Assembly: GCA_964410915.1 (NCBI GenBank)
Contig: CAYPIU010000035.1
Span: 1 to 19,365, forward strand
DNA: 19,365 nt
DNA from: CAZFJG01 sp964410915
Lineage (GTDB): Bacteria > Synergistota > Synergistia > Synergistales > JAFGMB01
Direction of reading: 5' to 3'
Positions 7,076-14,464 of the stretch are shown here, in pieces (the stretch's first letter is position 1; the number at the start of each line of letters is the position of its first letter). The translations under genes and the position numbers were made by a program. Below the pieces are notes generated by a model that worked only from the letters and a program-made list of their open reading frames with translations, was not told the DNA's origin and did no database searches.

Positions 7076-8306
7076 TGCCAGGATCTTTACACCTCATGAT
7101 GAAGGATATCCTTTAGCTGGAGATAAGCAGGGTAAAGTTAAAACCTTTAATAACGGTGCACTTCTGGTTTCAAATGGGCTCGTAAAAGCTATAGGGGACA
7201 GAGATGATGTATTGAAGGCAGCAGAAGAGGAAACGGTAAACATGGAAATAGACTGTGAAAATCGTCTTATGATCCCTGGTTTTGTAGATCCTCACACTCA
7301 TCTCTGTTTTGCGGCAAGAAGAGAGGAGGAATTTGGGCTTAGATTGAATGGAGCTTCCTATATGGAGATCCATGAAAAAGGAGGAGGCATTCTCTCATCT
7401 GTCAGGTCGGTAAGGGAAACCAGTGAAGAAGAGCTTTACACGGAAACTCTTAAAAATGCAGTATCCGCTTTATGCCATGGTACGACAACTCTGGAGATAA
7501 AGAGTGGATATGGTCTTGATACGCAGAATGAACTAAAGATGTTAAGGGTAATTGACAGTATCGGCCGTGATACGCCTCTTGACGTGGTAGCGACCTTCAT
7601 GGGTGCACATGCTGTTCCTGAGGAGTACAGGAATGACCCGGACGCTTTCATTAAAATGGTTGAAGAAGAAATGCTTCCAGCAGTCTCAGACCAGGGGATA
7701 GCACGTTTTATAGATGTCTTCTGTGAAAAAGGTGTCTTTACGATCGAGCAGAGCAGAAGAATCCTTGAAGCGGGAAGAAAATGGAGGCTGGGACTCAAGA
7801 TACATGCCGATGAAGTCAATGATACCGGAGGTGCCGGGCTTGCCGCAGAGACTGGTTCCGTATCAGCAGAACATCTTCTTGCAGCTGGAGAGGAAAACCT
7901 TGCTTCCATGGGACATGCAGGTGTTATCGCAAATATACTGCCCGGGACTGCTTACAGTCTTAAAAAGCCTTATGCAGATGTCCGAAAGATGATAAGCCTT
8001 GGCGTTCCAGTGGCTCTTGCCACGGACTGTAATCCCGGTTCTTGTTTTACGGAATCAATGCCCTTCATAATCGGTCTTGCAATTATGATGATGGATATGA
8101 CCCCGGCCGAGGCGCTTGTGGCTTCTACCCTGAACAGCGCCTACGCTGTCAGGGTTGCTGACAGGGCAGGCAGTCTCCAGGTGAATAAACAGGCCGATTT
8201 CCTTATAATAGACGGAGAAAGCCCTGCGATCTTTGCTTATCATGCGGGAGTTTCTCCTGTTAAAGAAGTTTATAAACTTGGAGAACTTGTAGCACAGGGA
8301 GAGTGA
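7053..8306 (+). CDS. hutI: Imidazolonepropionase
   Basis: This is a 417-residue amidohydrolase that opens imidazolone-5-propionate to N-formimino-L-glutamate (EC 3.5.2.7). The metal-binding HTH pair sits in GFVDPHTHLCF (His81, His83). The chain also has KSGYGLD (150-156), HADE (251-254) and ATDCNPGS with Asp325, all typical of HutI. An ATG at 7044 is also in frame, but GGGAG (7039-7043) abuts it and is well spaced (9 bases) from the ATG at 7053, so the latter is chosen. It overlaps the end of the transferase gene, indicating coupled translation. The cyclodeaminase start follows 5 bases after its stop. Confidence 0.95.
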   Translation: MVTKLFLNARIFTPHDEGYPLAGDKQGKVKTFNNGALLVSNGLVKAIGDRDDVLKAAEEETVNMEIDCENRLMIPGFVDPHTHLCFAARREEEFGLRLNGASYMEIHEKGGGILSSVRSVRETSEEELYTETLKNAVSALCHGTTTLEIKSGYGLDTQNELKMLRVIDSIGRDTPLDVVATFMGAHAVPEEYRNDPDAFIKMVEEEMLPAVSDQGIARFIDVFCEKGVFTIEQSRRILEAGRKWRLGLKIHADEVNDTGGAGLAAETGSVSAEHLLAAGEENLASMGHAGVIANILPGTAYSLKKPYADVRKMISLGVPVALATDCNPGSCFTESMPFIIGLAIMMMDMTPAEALVASTLNSAYAVRVADRAGSLQVNKQADFLIIDGESPAIFAYHAGVSPVKEVYKLGELVAQGE

Positions 8307-8311
8307 ACTGT

Positions 8312-8956
8312 ATGGATCTTTCGGCTTTACAGTTAAGGGATCTTTTAGAACAATTAGGAACAGGATCTCCCACTCCGGGAGGAGGAAGTGCTTCGGCTCT
8401 TGCTGGTGCTATCGGTGCTTCTCTTGTCGGGATGGTTGCCGGTCTTACCTCAGGGAGGGCAAAATACATAGATTGCAGCAATGAGATGGAAAAATTAGTT
8501 CGGTCCTCTAAAGTATTACGATTACGTTTTCTTGATCTTATGCAGGAGGATACGCTTGCCTACAGTATTTTTATGGAAGCTTTAAAACTGCCTTGTGAAA
8601 CCATGGAGGAGAAAAATATCCGAAGTTTCATGAAGCAGAAAGCCTTGAAGAAAGCTGTGGAAGTTCCCATGAAGATCTTAAGGGAAACAAAAAATCTTGC
8701 TCTTTCAGCGCAGGCTGTTCTTGAGAGAGGTAATACAAACGCTTCAGCAGATGCAGCTGCGGCTGTGGAATTTGCCAGATCGGCTTCATCCACTGCTATA
8801 AATAATATAAAAGAAAATCTTTCGAAAATAGAGGACCGTGATTTTGTTAAAGAAACTGCAGAAGAGATGGATGATATCGCAGGAGAGATAAAAAATATCT
8901 TTTGCCGTACAACAAAACTGATTGAGATAAGGTTCTCCGGAAATGATCATACTTAG
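8312..8956 (+). CDS. Formimidoyltetrahydrofolate cyclodeaminase
   Basis: The 214-residue product begins MDLSALQLRDLLEQLGTG and contains SPTPGGGSASALAGAIGAS near residue 20, the hallmark of the FTCD C-terminal/FchA family. It releases ammonia from 5-formimino-THF to give 5,10-methenyl-THF (EC 4.3.1.4). Together with the transferase two genes upstream it recovers the histidine ring carbon as a one-carbon unit, as is usual in anaerobes. A GTG at 8303 overlapping the hutI stop is possible, but AGGGAGAG (8296-8303) is correctly spaced for the ATG at 8312. The name fchA is used for relatives; ftcD is used for fused forms. Confidence 0.92.
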   Translation: MDLSALQLRDLLEQLGTGSPTPGGGSASALAGAIGASLVGMVAGLTSGRAKYIDCSNEMEKLVRSSKVLRLRFLDLMQEDTLAYSIFMEALKLPCETMEEKNIRSFMKQKALKKAVEVPMKILRETKNLALSAQAVLERGNTNASADAAAAVEFARSASSTAINNIKENLSKIEDRDFVKETAEEMDDIAGEIKNIFCRTTKLIEIRFSGNDHT

Positions 8957-8988
8957 AGAATGAAATATTTATAAGGGGGATGGATCAA

Positions 8989-11010
8989 GTGAATATTAAC
9001 AAAAGTATTTCAGAAGCAATGACCATCAAACTGGAGGATATCCCGAAAGAGACTCCGGACTTTATTGAAGGAATAAGGCGGGCACCGGACCGTGGTCATA
9101 CGCTGTCAAGGAGCGAGACGGAACTTGCACTGAAAAATGCACTTCGCTATATCCCTGAAGAATACCACAAGGATCTTGCGCCGGAATTCATGGAAGAGTT
9201 AAGGACTCGAGGAAGAATATACGGATACCGTTTCAGGCCAAAAGGCAGAATATGGGGCAGGCCCGTAAATGAATACAGGGGTAAATGTATGGCCGGTAAA
9301 GCTTTTCAGGTGATGATAGAGAACAATCTTGATTTTGATGTGGCGCTTTATCCCTATGAACTTGTTACTTATGGTGAGACTGGCCAGGTTTGCCAGAACT
9401 GGATGCAGTATCAGCTGATTAAACAATACCTTGAGGAGCTGACGGAAGATCAGACACTGGTTGTAGAGTCAGGTCATCCCCTGGGTCTTTTCCGTTCAAG
9501 GCCGGATGCTCCCCGGGTTATAAATACCAATGGTCTAATGATAGGAATATTCGATAATTATGATGAGTGGCACAGGGCTATGCAGCTGGGAGTGGCTAAC
9601 TATGGTCAGATGACTGCGGGTGGCTGGATGTACATAGGTCCCCAGGGAATAGTTCATGGCACTTTTAATACGATCCTTCAGGCAGGAAGGATGAAACTTG
9701 GTCTTTCCGGTGACCAGGGTCTTGCTGGTCATATGTTCGTATCTTCCGGTCTTGGAGGTATGAGTGGTGCTCAGGCCAAATCGGTTGAGATCGCAGGTGG
9801 AGTCGGGATAATTGCCGAGGTAGATTATTCAAGGATAAAAACACGGCATGAGCAGGGCTGGGTTTCCGAGATATCTGGAGATCTGGAAGAGGTTTTCCGT
9901 ATAGCTGATCAGGCAGTGAGTGACAAAAAACCGGTTTCTATAGCCTATCACGGAAATATTGTAGACCTCCTTGAATATGCGGTTGAGCATGAACTCAAGA
10001 TAGAACTGCTTTCGGATCAGACGTCATGTCACGCTGTATATGACGGAGGTTACTGTCCTCAGGGTCTAACTTTCCAGGAGAGGACTGAAATGATCAGAAA
10101 GGATCACGATCGTTTTGTCGAGCTTGTCAACAAAAGTCTCAGGAGACACTTTGACCTTATCAAAATACTCGTCGAGAGAGGATCCTACTTCTTTGATTAC
10201 GGCAACTCCTTCATGAGGGCTGTTTTTGATGCGGGGGTAACAGAGATCTGCAAAAATGGAAAAGATACTCACGATGGATTCATTTTCCCGTCCTATGTAG
10301 AGGATATAATGGGGCCATTACTTTTTGATTATGGATACGGTCCTTTCAGATGGGTATGCCTGAGCCGTGATCATGAGGATCTTAAAAAAACAGATAAGGC
10401 AGCCATGGAATGCATCGATCCCGACAGAAGGTCTCAGGATAGAGATAATTATGTCTGGATAAGGGATGCTGAGAAAAATGCTCTCGTAGTGGGCACTCAG
10501 GCGAGGATACTATATCAGGATGCCGAGGGAAGAATGAATATAGCTCTCAAGTTCAATGACATGGTCCGAAAAGGCGAGATAGGACCTGTAATGCTTGGGC
10601 GTGACCATCATGATACAGGAGGAACGGATTCTCCATATCGTGAGACCTCCAACATAAAAGACGGAAGCAATATTATGGCAGACATGGCTACCCAGTGTTT
10701 TGCAGGTAATGCTGCAAGAGGAATGAGCATGGTGACACTTCACAATGGCGGAGGAGTTGGAATTGGAAAGGTCATCAACGGAGGTTTCGGGTTAGTTCTC
10801 GATGGTACTGAGAGAGTCGACGAGATCATAAAGTCATCCATGATGTGGGATGTTATGGGTGGAGTCGCAAGACGTTCATGGGCAAGATGTAAAAATTCAA
10901 TTGAAGTTGTGATGGACCATAATTCAAAATACCAGTCCGATCATATTACTCTTCCATACGTTGCAGATGATGAACTTGTACGAAAAGTTGTGGATGAAAA
11001 AATGCGCTGA
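8989..11010 (+). CDS. hutU: Urocanate hydratase, long form
   Basis: The protein of about 673 residues adds water to urocanate to give imidazolone-5-propionate (EC 4.2.1.49), using tightly bound NAD+. Recognisable segments are GQMTAGGWMYIGPQGIVHGT, SSGLGGMSGAQ (NAD region), RIKTRHEQGW, YGPFRWVCLSRD, GGGVGIGKVINGGFG and a C-terminal Asp/His region. The common bacterial enzyme is about 555 residues; this one matches the length of the vertebrate UROC1-like long form. An ATG at 8980 directly abuts AAGGGGG and so lacks spacing. The in-frame GTG at 8989 lies 9 bases past it and is preferred. It is the last gene of the operon, followed by a hairpin terminator. hutH, the preceding enzyme, is absent here. 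Confidence 0.94.
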   Translation: MNINKSISEAMTIKLEDIPKETPDFIEGIRRAPDRGHTLSRSETELALKNALRYIPEEYHKDLAPEFMEELRTRGRIYGYRFRPKGRIWGRPVNEYRGKCMAGKAFQVMIENNLDFDVALYPYELVTYGETGQVCQNWMQYQLIKQYLEELTEDQTLVVESGHPLGLFRSRPDAPRVINTNGLMIGIFDNYDEWHRAMQLGVANYGQMTAGGWMYIGPQGIVHGTFNTILQAGRMKLGLSGDQGLAGHMFVSSGLGGMSGAQAKSVEIAGGVGIIAEVDYSRIKTRHEQGWVSEISGDLEEVFRIADQAVSDKKPVSIAYHGNIVDLLEYAVEHELKIELLSDQTSCHAVYDGGYCPQGLTFQERTEMIRKDHDRFVELVNKSLRRHFDLIKILVERGSYFFDYGNSFMRAVFDAGVTEICKNGKDTHDGFIFPSYVEDIMGPLLFDYGYGPFRWVCLSRDHEDLKKTDKAAMECIDPDRRSQDRDNYVWIRDAEKNALVVGTQARILYQDAEGRMNIALKFNDMVRKGEIGPVMLGRDHHDTGGTDSPYRETSNIKDGSNIMADMATQCFAGNAARGMSMVTLHNGGGVGIGKVINGGFGLVLDGTERVDEIIKSSMMWDVMGGVARRSWARCKNSIEVVMDHNSKYQSDHITLPYVADDELVRKVVDEKMR

Positions 11011-11030
11011 AAAATCTAATATATATTGTC

Positions 11031-11073
11031 AAGCCAGGGGCATTGTTCCGCTTTAATGTCTCCTGGCTTTTAT
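11031..11073 (+). terminator. Intrinsic terminator of the hut operon
   Basis: AAGCCAGG (11031-11038) pairs with CCTGGCTT (11062-11069). The stem continues as GGCATT with AATGTC (one G-U pair) after a single bulged base, giving 14 pairs, a 10-base loop, and a TTTTATATT tail. It starts 20 bases after the hutU stop. Confidence 0.88.
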
Positions 11074-11098
11074 ATTAATAGAGAGTGAGGTCTAAGGC

Positions 11099-11296
11099 TT
11101 GATAAAGGTAAATGGAACGGAAATGAAGTGGCATTCAGGTATGACGGTAAAGGATGTCCTGGATGAAAAAGGCTGGAAATTTCCCCAGATCGCAGTATGG
11201 ATAGATGATTCTCCTGTTCCAAAGGATAAATTTGATTGCACCAGTGTCGCCGATGGTTCAAAAATCGAGACACTGCATATGATAGCAGGAGGATAA
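11099..11296 (+). CDS. ThiS/MoaD-like ubiquitin-fold sulfur carrier protein
   Basis: The 65-residue product begins IKVNGTEMKW after the initiator, carries GMTVKDVLDEKGW and IAVWIDDSPVPKDKF, and ends in IAGG. Small size, a beta-grasp pattern and a C-terminal Gly-Gly are the features of ThiS/MoaD sulfur carriers, which are adenylated and thiocarboxylated at the last glycine. The start is TTG at 11099, with GTGAGGT placed just upstream. A start at the later ATG (11123) would remove the first beta strand. No thiG, thiF, thiH, moaE or tungsten-enzyme gene is adjacent, so the acceptor pathway (thiazole, molybdopterin/tungstopterin, or thiocarboxylate-based cysteine synthesis) is unknown. Two ribosome-site-like stretches at its 3' end lead into no gene. 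Confidence 0.82.
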   Translation: MIKVNGTEMKWHSGMTVKDVLDEKGWKFPQIAVWIDDSPVPKDKFDCTSVADGSKIETLHMIAGG

Positions 11297-11367
11297 GGAG
11301 GTAGATACCCGGGGTTAAGGTTAAGTAAAACAAAGGTTACATTTTCGTAAAACCAGAGCAGTTTCCA

Positions 11368-11396
11368 TTGACATAAAGGGTACTTTTTTCGATGAT
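11368..11396 (+). promoter_or_regulatory. Candidate promoter for the glycosyltransferase gene
   Basis: A consensus TTGACA (11368-11373) is followed by a 17-base spacer and GATGAT (11391-11396), which keeps the key A2 and T6 of the -10 box. It lies about 74 bases ahead of the start codon. The rest of 11297-11469 holds no gene. Confidence 0.5.
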
Positions 11397-11469
11397 TATC
11401 CCGGTAGAAAAACAAAATCCATTTTCTCTCTTAATCAAAATAATATATTGACATGGAGGTTTTATCGGG

Positions 11470-12495
11470 ATGAAGATCCTCATTGTAACTGATGCCTGGA
11501 AACCCCAGATCAACGGGGTTGTCAGGACGCTTGAAAATACAAGAAGATATCTTGAAAAGATGGGTTATGAGGTGAAAATCCTTTCGCCCGATAATTTCTG
11601 GTCCATTCCATGCCCAACATATCCGGAAATAAAGGTTGCCTGGGGGGTTGCACCCGTAGGGAATCAGATAAGGGAGATCGATCCCGACGCAATTCACATT
11701 ACTACAGAAGGTCCGCTCGGCTTATCTGTACGCGCCTGGTGTGTATGGAACAAATTTCCCTTCACTACTTCATTTACCACCCGTTTCCCCGAGTATATAT
11801 CGATGAGGTTTCCTGTACCTTCAGGTCTTTCATATCAGTATTTTAAATGGTTCCATTCCGCTGCTTCAGCTACAATGATAGCTACTGATTCCCTCGAAAA
11901 AGAACTTGAAGATCAGGGTTTCACAAACATCCGAAGGTGGTCACGCGGAGTTGATGTAGATGTTTTTTGTCCCTGGCGTCCCTATAAAGGTATGGGGCCG
12001 TCTCCTGTGATGTTATACACAGGAAGGGTTGCAGTTGAAAAGAACCTCAGAGACTTCCTGAACATTGACATACCGGGGACAAAGGTTGTAGCAGGAAACG
12101 GGCCAGACCTTGAGGCCCTTAAAAATGAGTACCCGGAAGTTATATTCAAGGGTGCGCTTTCAGGTGAAGACCTTGCAGATATCTATGCATCGGCAGATGT
12201 ATTTGTATTTCCGAGCCGAACTGATACTTTTGGAATTGTTATGCTTGAAGCACTTGCCTCGGGCGTACCCGTCGCAGCCTATCCGGTTACAGGACCAAGG
12301 GATATTCTCACGCAGGGTGTTACCGGTTACATGGATGAGGATCTTGGGAAAGCTGTAGAACATGCTCTTACCCTGGATAGAGCCAAATGCAGGGACGCAG
12401 CACTGGAGAGGACCTGGGAAAAATGCACAAAGCAGTTTACAGGCAACCTTGATTTCAGAAAAGAAGTTTCTATAGGTTTGGATATGCCAGCCTGA
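11470..12495 (+). CDS. GT4-family glycosyltransferase (retaining, likely mannosyl/glucosyl type)
   Basis: The 341-residue protein begins MKILIVTDAWKPQINGVVRTL, the N-terminal nucleotide-sugar GT-B pattern. It has RGVDVDVFCPWR (159-170), LYTGRVAVEKN (182-192) and the donor-binding FVFPSRTDTFGIVMLEALASG (245-265). The usual E-x7-E pair is D252-x7-E260, as often found in 'TDTFG' mannosyltransferase/SqdX-like members. It probably transfers a hexose from a nucleotide sugar to a lipid or glycan at the cytoplasmic membrane face. The acceptor is unknown. GGAGGT lies about 9 bases before the ATG. The gene stands alone and converges on the stress protein gene with only six bases between stop codons. 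Confidence 0.88.
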   Translation: MKILIVTDAWKPQINGVVRTLENTRRYLEKMGYEVKILSPDNFWSIPCPTYPEIKVAWGVAPVGNQIREIDPDAIHITTEGPLGLSVRAWCVWNKFPFTTSFTTRFPEYISMRFPVPSGLSYQYFKWFHSAASATMIATDSLEKELEDQGFTNIRRWSRGVDVDVFCPWRPYKGMGPSPVMLYTGRVAVEKNLRDFLNIDIPGTKVVAGNGPDLEALKNEYPEVIFKGALSGEDLADIYASADVFVFPSRTDTFGIVMLEALASGVPVAAYPVTGPRDILTQGVTGYMDEDLGKAVEHALTLDRAKCRDAALERTWEKCTKQFTGNLDFRKEVSIGLDMPA

Positions 12496-12504
12496 AAATT
12501 TTCA
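12493..12504. repeat. Perfect palindrome formed by two facing stop codons
   Basis: TGAAAATTTTCA is a 12-base perfect palindrome whose ends are the stop codons of the two convergent genes. No G/C-rich terminator is present, so the two transcripts probably overlap at their 3' ends. Confidence 0.5.
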
Positions 12505-12969
12505 TATCAGCCATTTCTTCTTCATGGCTTCGAAAACAAGGACGTGGGTTCCGACCTTTTCGAGGACCTCGGCACAGGTATTTTTTCTGAAAAACCTTTC
12601 AAGAGGGTTGATATGGTGTTGTCCTGCCATAATTAATTCATAGTGTATTTCTGAAGCTCTTTCAGCGATCTTTTCTGCGGGATCTCCGGTTTCAGTGATT
12701 ACATTATAGCTGGTGTCCCCGATCCATTCCCGTTTTATGGAATTGTCGATCATGGATGATATTTTTCTGAAATCAGCTTTCCATGAATCGGGAGTAAAAT
12801 GCCCGGTATAGCCTTTCACTGGTATTTCCACTTCGTTTTCCGGGACCTCTTCTTTTACGTAAATAAAGTCTATATGATCGATCTTGTGTTTTTTTGAAAA
12901 GGGAAATGCAAACCTGATCAGAGAATTACTCATATCAGTAAGATCGAGAACTACAAGTATTCTTTTCAT
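12502..12969 (-). CDS. Universal stress protein (UspA family), without the ATP-binding motif
   Basis: The 155-residue product begins MKRILVVLDLTDMSNSLIRFAFPFSKKH, a typical UspA first strand and helix, and ends with THVLVFEA, the usual last strand. ATP-binding members carry G-x2-G-x9-G-S/T. Here the equivalent run from Gly116 (GQHHINPLERFFRKNT) has lost the second and third glycines and the Ser/Thr. It is therefore likely a non-nucleotide-binding UspA-like protein acting in the cytoplasm. GTG at 12972 is an alternative start; GGGAG is 10 bases from the ATG chosen. A TATAAT box lies upstream. Confidence 0.85.
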   Translation of the reverse strand: MKRILVVLDLTDMSNSLIRFAFPFSKKHKIDHIDFIYVKEEVPENEVEIPVKGYTGHFTPDSWKADFRKISSMIDNSIKREWIGDTSYNVITETGDPAEKIAERASEIHYELIMAGQHHINPLERFFRKNTCAEVLEKVGTHVLVFEAMKKKWLI

Positions 12970-13011
12970 CACATACGATCTCCCTTCTTTTATTTAACAC
13001 TTTACAAGACA

Positions 13012-13017
13012 ATTATA
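13012..13017 (-). promoter_or_regulatory. Candidate -10 box for the universal stress protein gene
   Basis: A perfect TATAAT on the minus strand lies about 43 bases ahead of the start codon. The -35 region at 17 bases (TTATAT) is weak. The 149 bases between this gene and the serpin serve as divergent promoter space. Confidence 0.4.
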
Positions 13018-13118
13018 TACCTGAATTAACGAAGATATAAGCATAATTACCCTGTATCTTCTCCTTTTGTGTGAGAAAATATGAAGGTAAATTTTATTTA
13101 CAGATAAGGAGGGTCTTT

Positions 13119-14342
13119 ATGAAAATTATAAACACAAAGATCTTATTAGCTGGAATTATACTTTTTGTGTCAGTATTTGTTTTTCATCCCCTTTCACTTC
13201 ATGCATTTGAAAATTCTTTTGATAATTACGGAGCTGATAACGAATTTGCCATTAAGCTGTATTCTGAGCTGAGTTCAGTTGACAGTTCTAACATATGTTT
13301 TTCTCCTGTAAGTATCTTTTCCGCGCTTTCCATGGTTTATGAGGGAGCTGATGGAAGAAGTGCTGAACAGATGGAAATTGTACTTGATATTCCCAATTCC
13401 AGAGAGGAAAGGGTAGGAGTGTTCAGTGAACTTTTTTCTTTGATCTCGTCAGACCGGGAGTCAATGCAGGTTCAAATAGCAAATTCACTCTGGGTTCAGG
13501 AAAAATATCCAGTGAAGAGTACATACATATCTCTTTTGAAAGAAATTTATCTATCGGAGATCATGGAAACGAATTTTATTTCACAACCGGAACAGAGCAT
13601 TGCAAATATAAATGGCTGGGTTGAGAAAAAAACAAAGGGGAAAATAGTGGATCTTTTCCAGGATGGTTCTATAGATGATATGACAAGACTTGTTCTGGTA
13701 AATGCCGTATATTTCCTGGGAGACTGGGAAAGTCCCTTTGAGAGGTCCCGTACTTCTGAACAGGAATTCAAGACTGGTACAGGTGAAATTGAACGGGTAC
13801 CTTTCATGAGAAAAACAGATACGTTGAATTATTATAGTGATGATAAGATTCAGGTGGTTGAACTTTCATATTCCGGGGGAGATTACTCTCTCCTTGTATT
13901 GCTCCCTGAGAAGGAAGATGGTCTGGAGGAGCTTGAGAAATCTCTTTTCCCAGAAGTAATATCCCGCATAGAAGAAGGGATGACCCGAGAGAGAGTTGAG
14001 CTTCATTTCCCAAAATATGAAATGAAAAAGAGGATCCAGCTTTCCAGTGTTTTAGATGTTTTGGGCATGAGTGATATTTTCAGCATGAAAGAGGCTGATC
14101 TTACGGGTATCTGTGATGAGGAAGGATTGTATGTTTCAGATGTAGTACATGCTTCCTGTTTCAGGGTGGATGAGAAGGGAACTGAAGCTGCTGCAGCAAC
14201 CGGTATAGGTATAAAGGCGGCTTCTATACCGGTGGAACCGGTCTTGATGAATGTGGATCATCCCTTTATTTTTATCCTTTCCCATAAAAAAACGAAATCA
14301 TTCCTTTTTATGGGAAGAGTCATGGACCCTTCTGTTAACTGA
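13119..14342 (+). CDS. Secreted serpin (serine/cysteine protease inhibitor)
   Basis: This is a 407-residue protein with a signal peptide (MKIINTKILLAGIILFVSVF, likely cleaved after LHA near residue 29). The body is a full-length serpin: NICFSPVSIFSALSMVYEGADG, NAVYFLGDW, and a C-terminal signature DHPFIFIL. The reactive loop carries the inhibitory hinge VDEKGTEAAAATG with Gly354 at P15, Thr355 at P14 and four alanines at P12-P9, allowing loop insertion. Counting from the hinge gives P1 Ala368 and P1' Ser369, followed by Ile-Pro as in alpha-1-antitrypsin. This suggests elastase-like or subtilisin-like targets. It would act outside the inner membrane by covalently trapping proteases. A start 16 codons upstream is open, but AAGGAGGG lies just before the ATG at 13119. 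No protease gene is nearby. Confidence 0.95.
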   Translation: MKIINTKILLAGIILFVSVFVFHPLSLHAFENSFDNYGADNEFAIKLYSELSSVDSSNICFSPVSIFSALSMVYEGADGRSAEQMEIVLDIPNSREERVGVFSELFSLISSDRESMQVQIANSLWVQEKYPVKSTYISLLKEIYLSEIMETNFISQPEQSIANINGWVEKKTKGKIVDLFQDGSIDDMTRLVLVNAVYFLGDWESPFERSRTSEQEFKTGTGEIERVPFMRKTDTLNYYSDDKIQVVELSYSGGDYSLLVLLPEKEDGLEELEKSLFPEVISRIEEGMTRERVELHFPKYEMKKRIQLSSVLDVLGMSDIFSMKEADLTGICDEEGLYVSDVVHASCFRVDEKGTEAAAATGIGIKAASIPVEPVLMNVDHPFIFILSHKKTKSFLFMGRVMDPSVN

Positions 14343-14453
14343 TTAAAAACCTGTTTTGAATTAAAGACATATTTGGTATTCAGCAAGACAGGATTGAAAA
14401 AGAAGCATTAACGTGGCAATATTAAAGAGTTAAAGATAAAAGTTTTTAATCAG
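14339..14453. repeat. 12-bp inverted repeat bracketing the serpin-PDZ intergenic region
   Basis: CTGATTAAAAAC (14339-14350, overlapping the serpin stop) and its exact reverse complement GTTTTTAATCAG (14442-14453, just ahead of the next ribosome site) enclose 91 bases. The pair could form a long-range stem in the RNA, or be the ends of a small element. No terminator with a U-tract is seen between the two genes. Confidence 0.4.
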
Positions 14454-14464
14454 GGGGCGAAGAA

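Noticed and set aside
7436..7909. Long minus-strand open frame (157 codons) opposite hutI
   Set aside because: It is antisense to a well-conserved gene, Ser/Ala-rich, and has no family likeness or ribosome site; a shadow frame.
11287..11310. Ribosome-site-like GGAGGATAAGGAGGT at the end of the sulfur carrier gene
   Set aside because: No start codon with a usable reading frame follows at a suitable distance.
658..11351. Shared 13-base string ACATTTTCGTAAA near 658 and near 11339
   Set aside because: A single shared 13-mer between two AT-rich spots is expected by chance in a window of this size; the flanks do not align.
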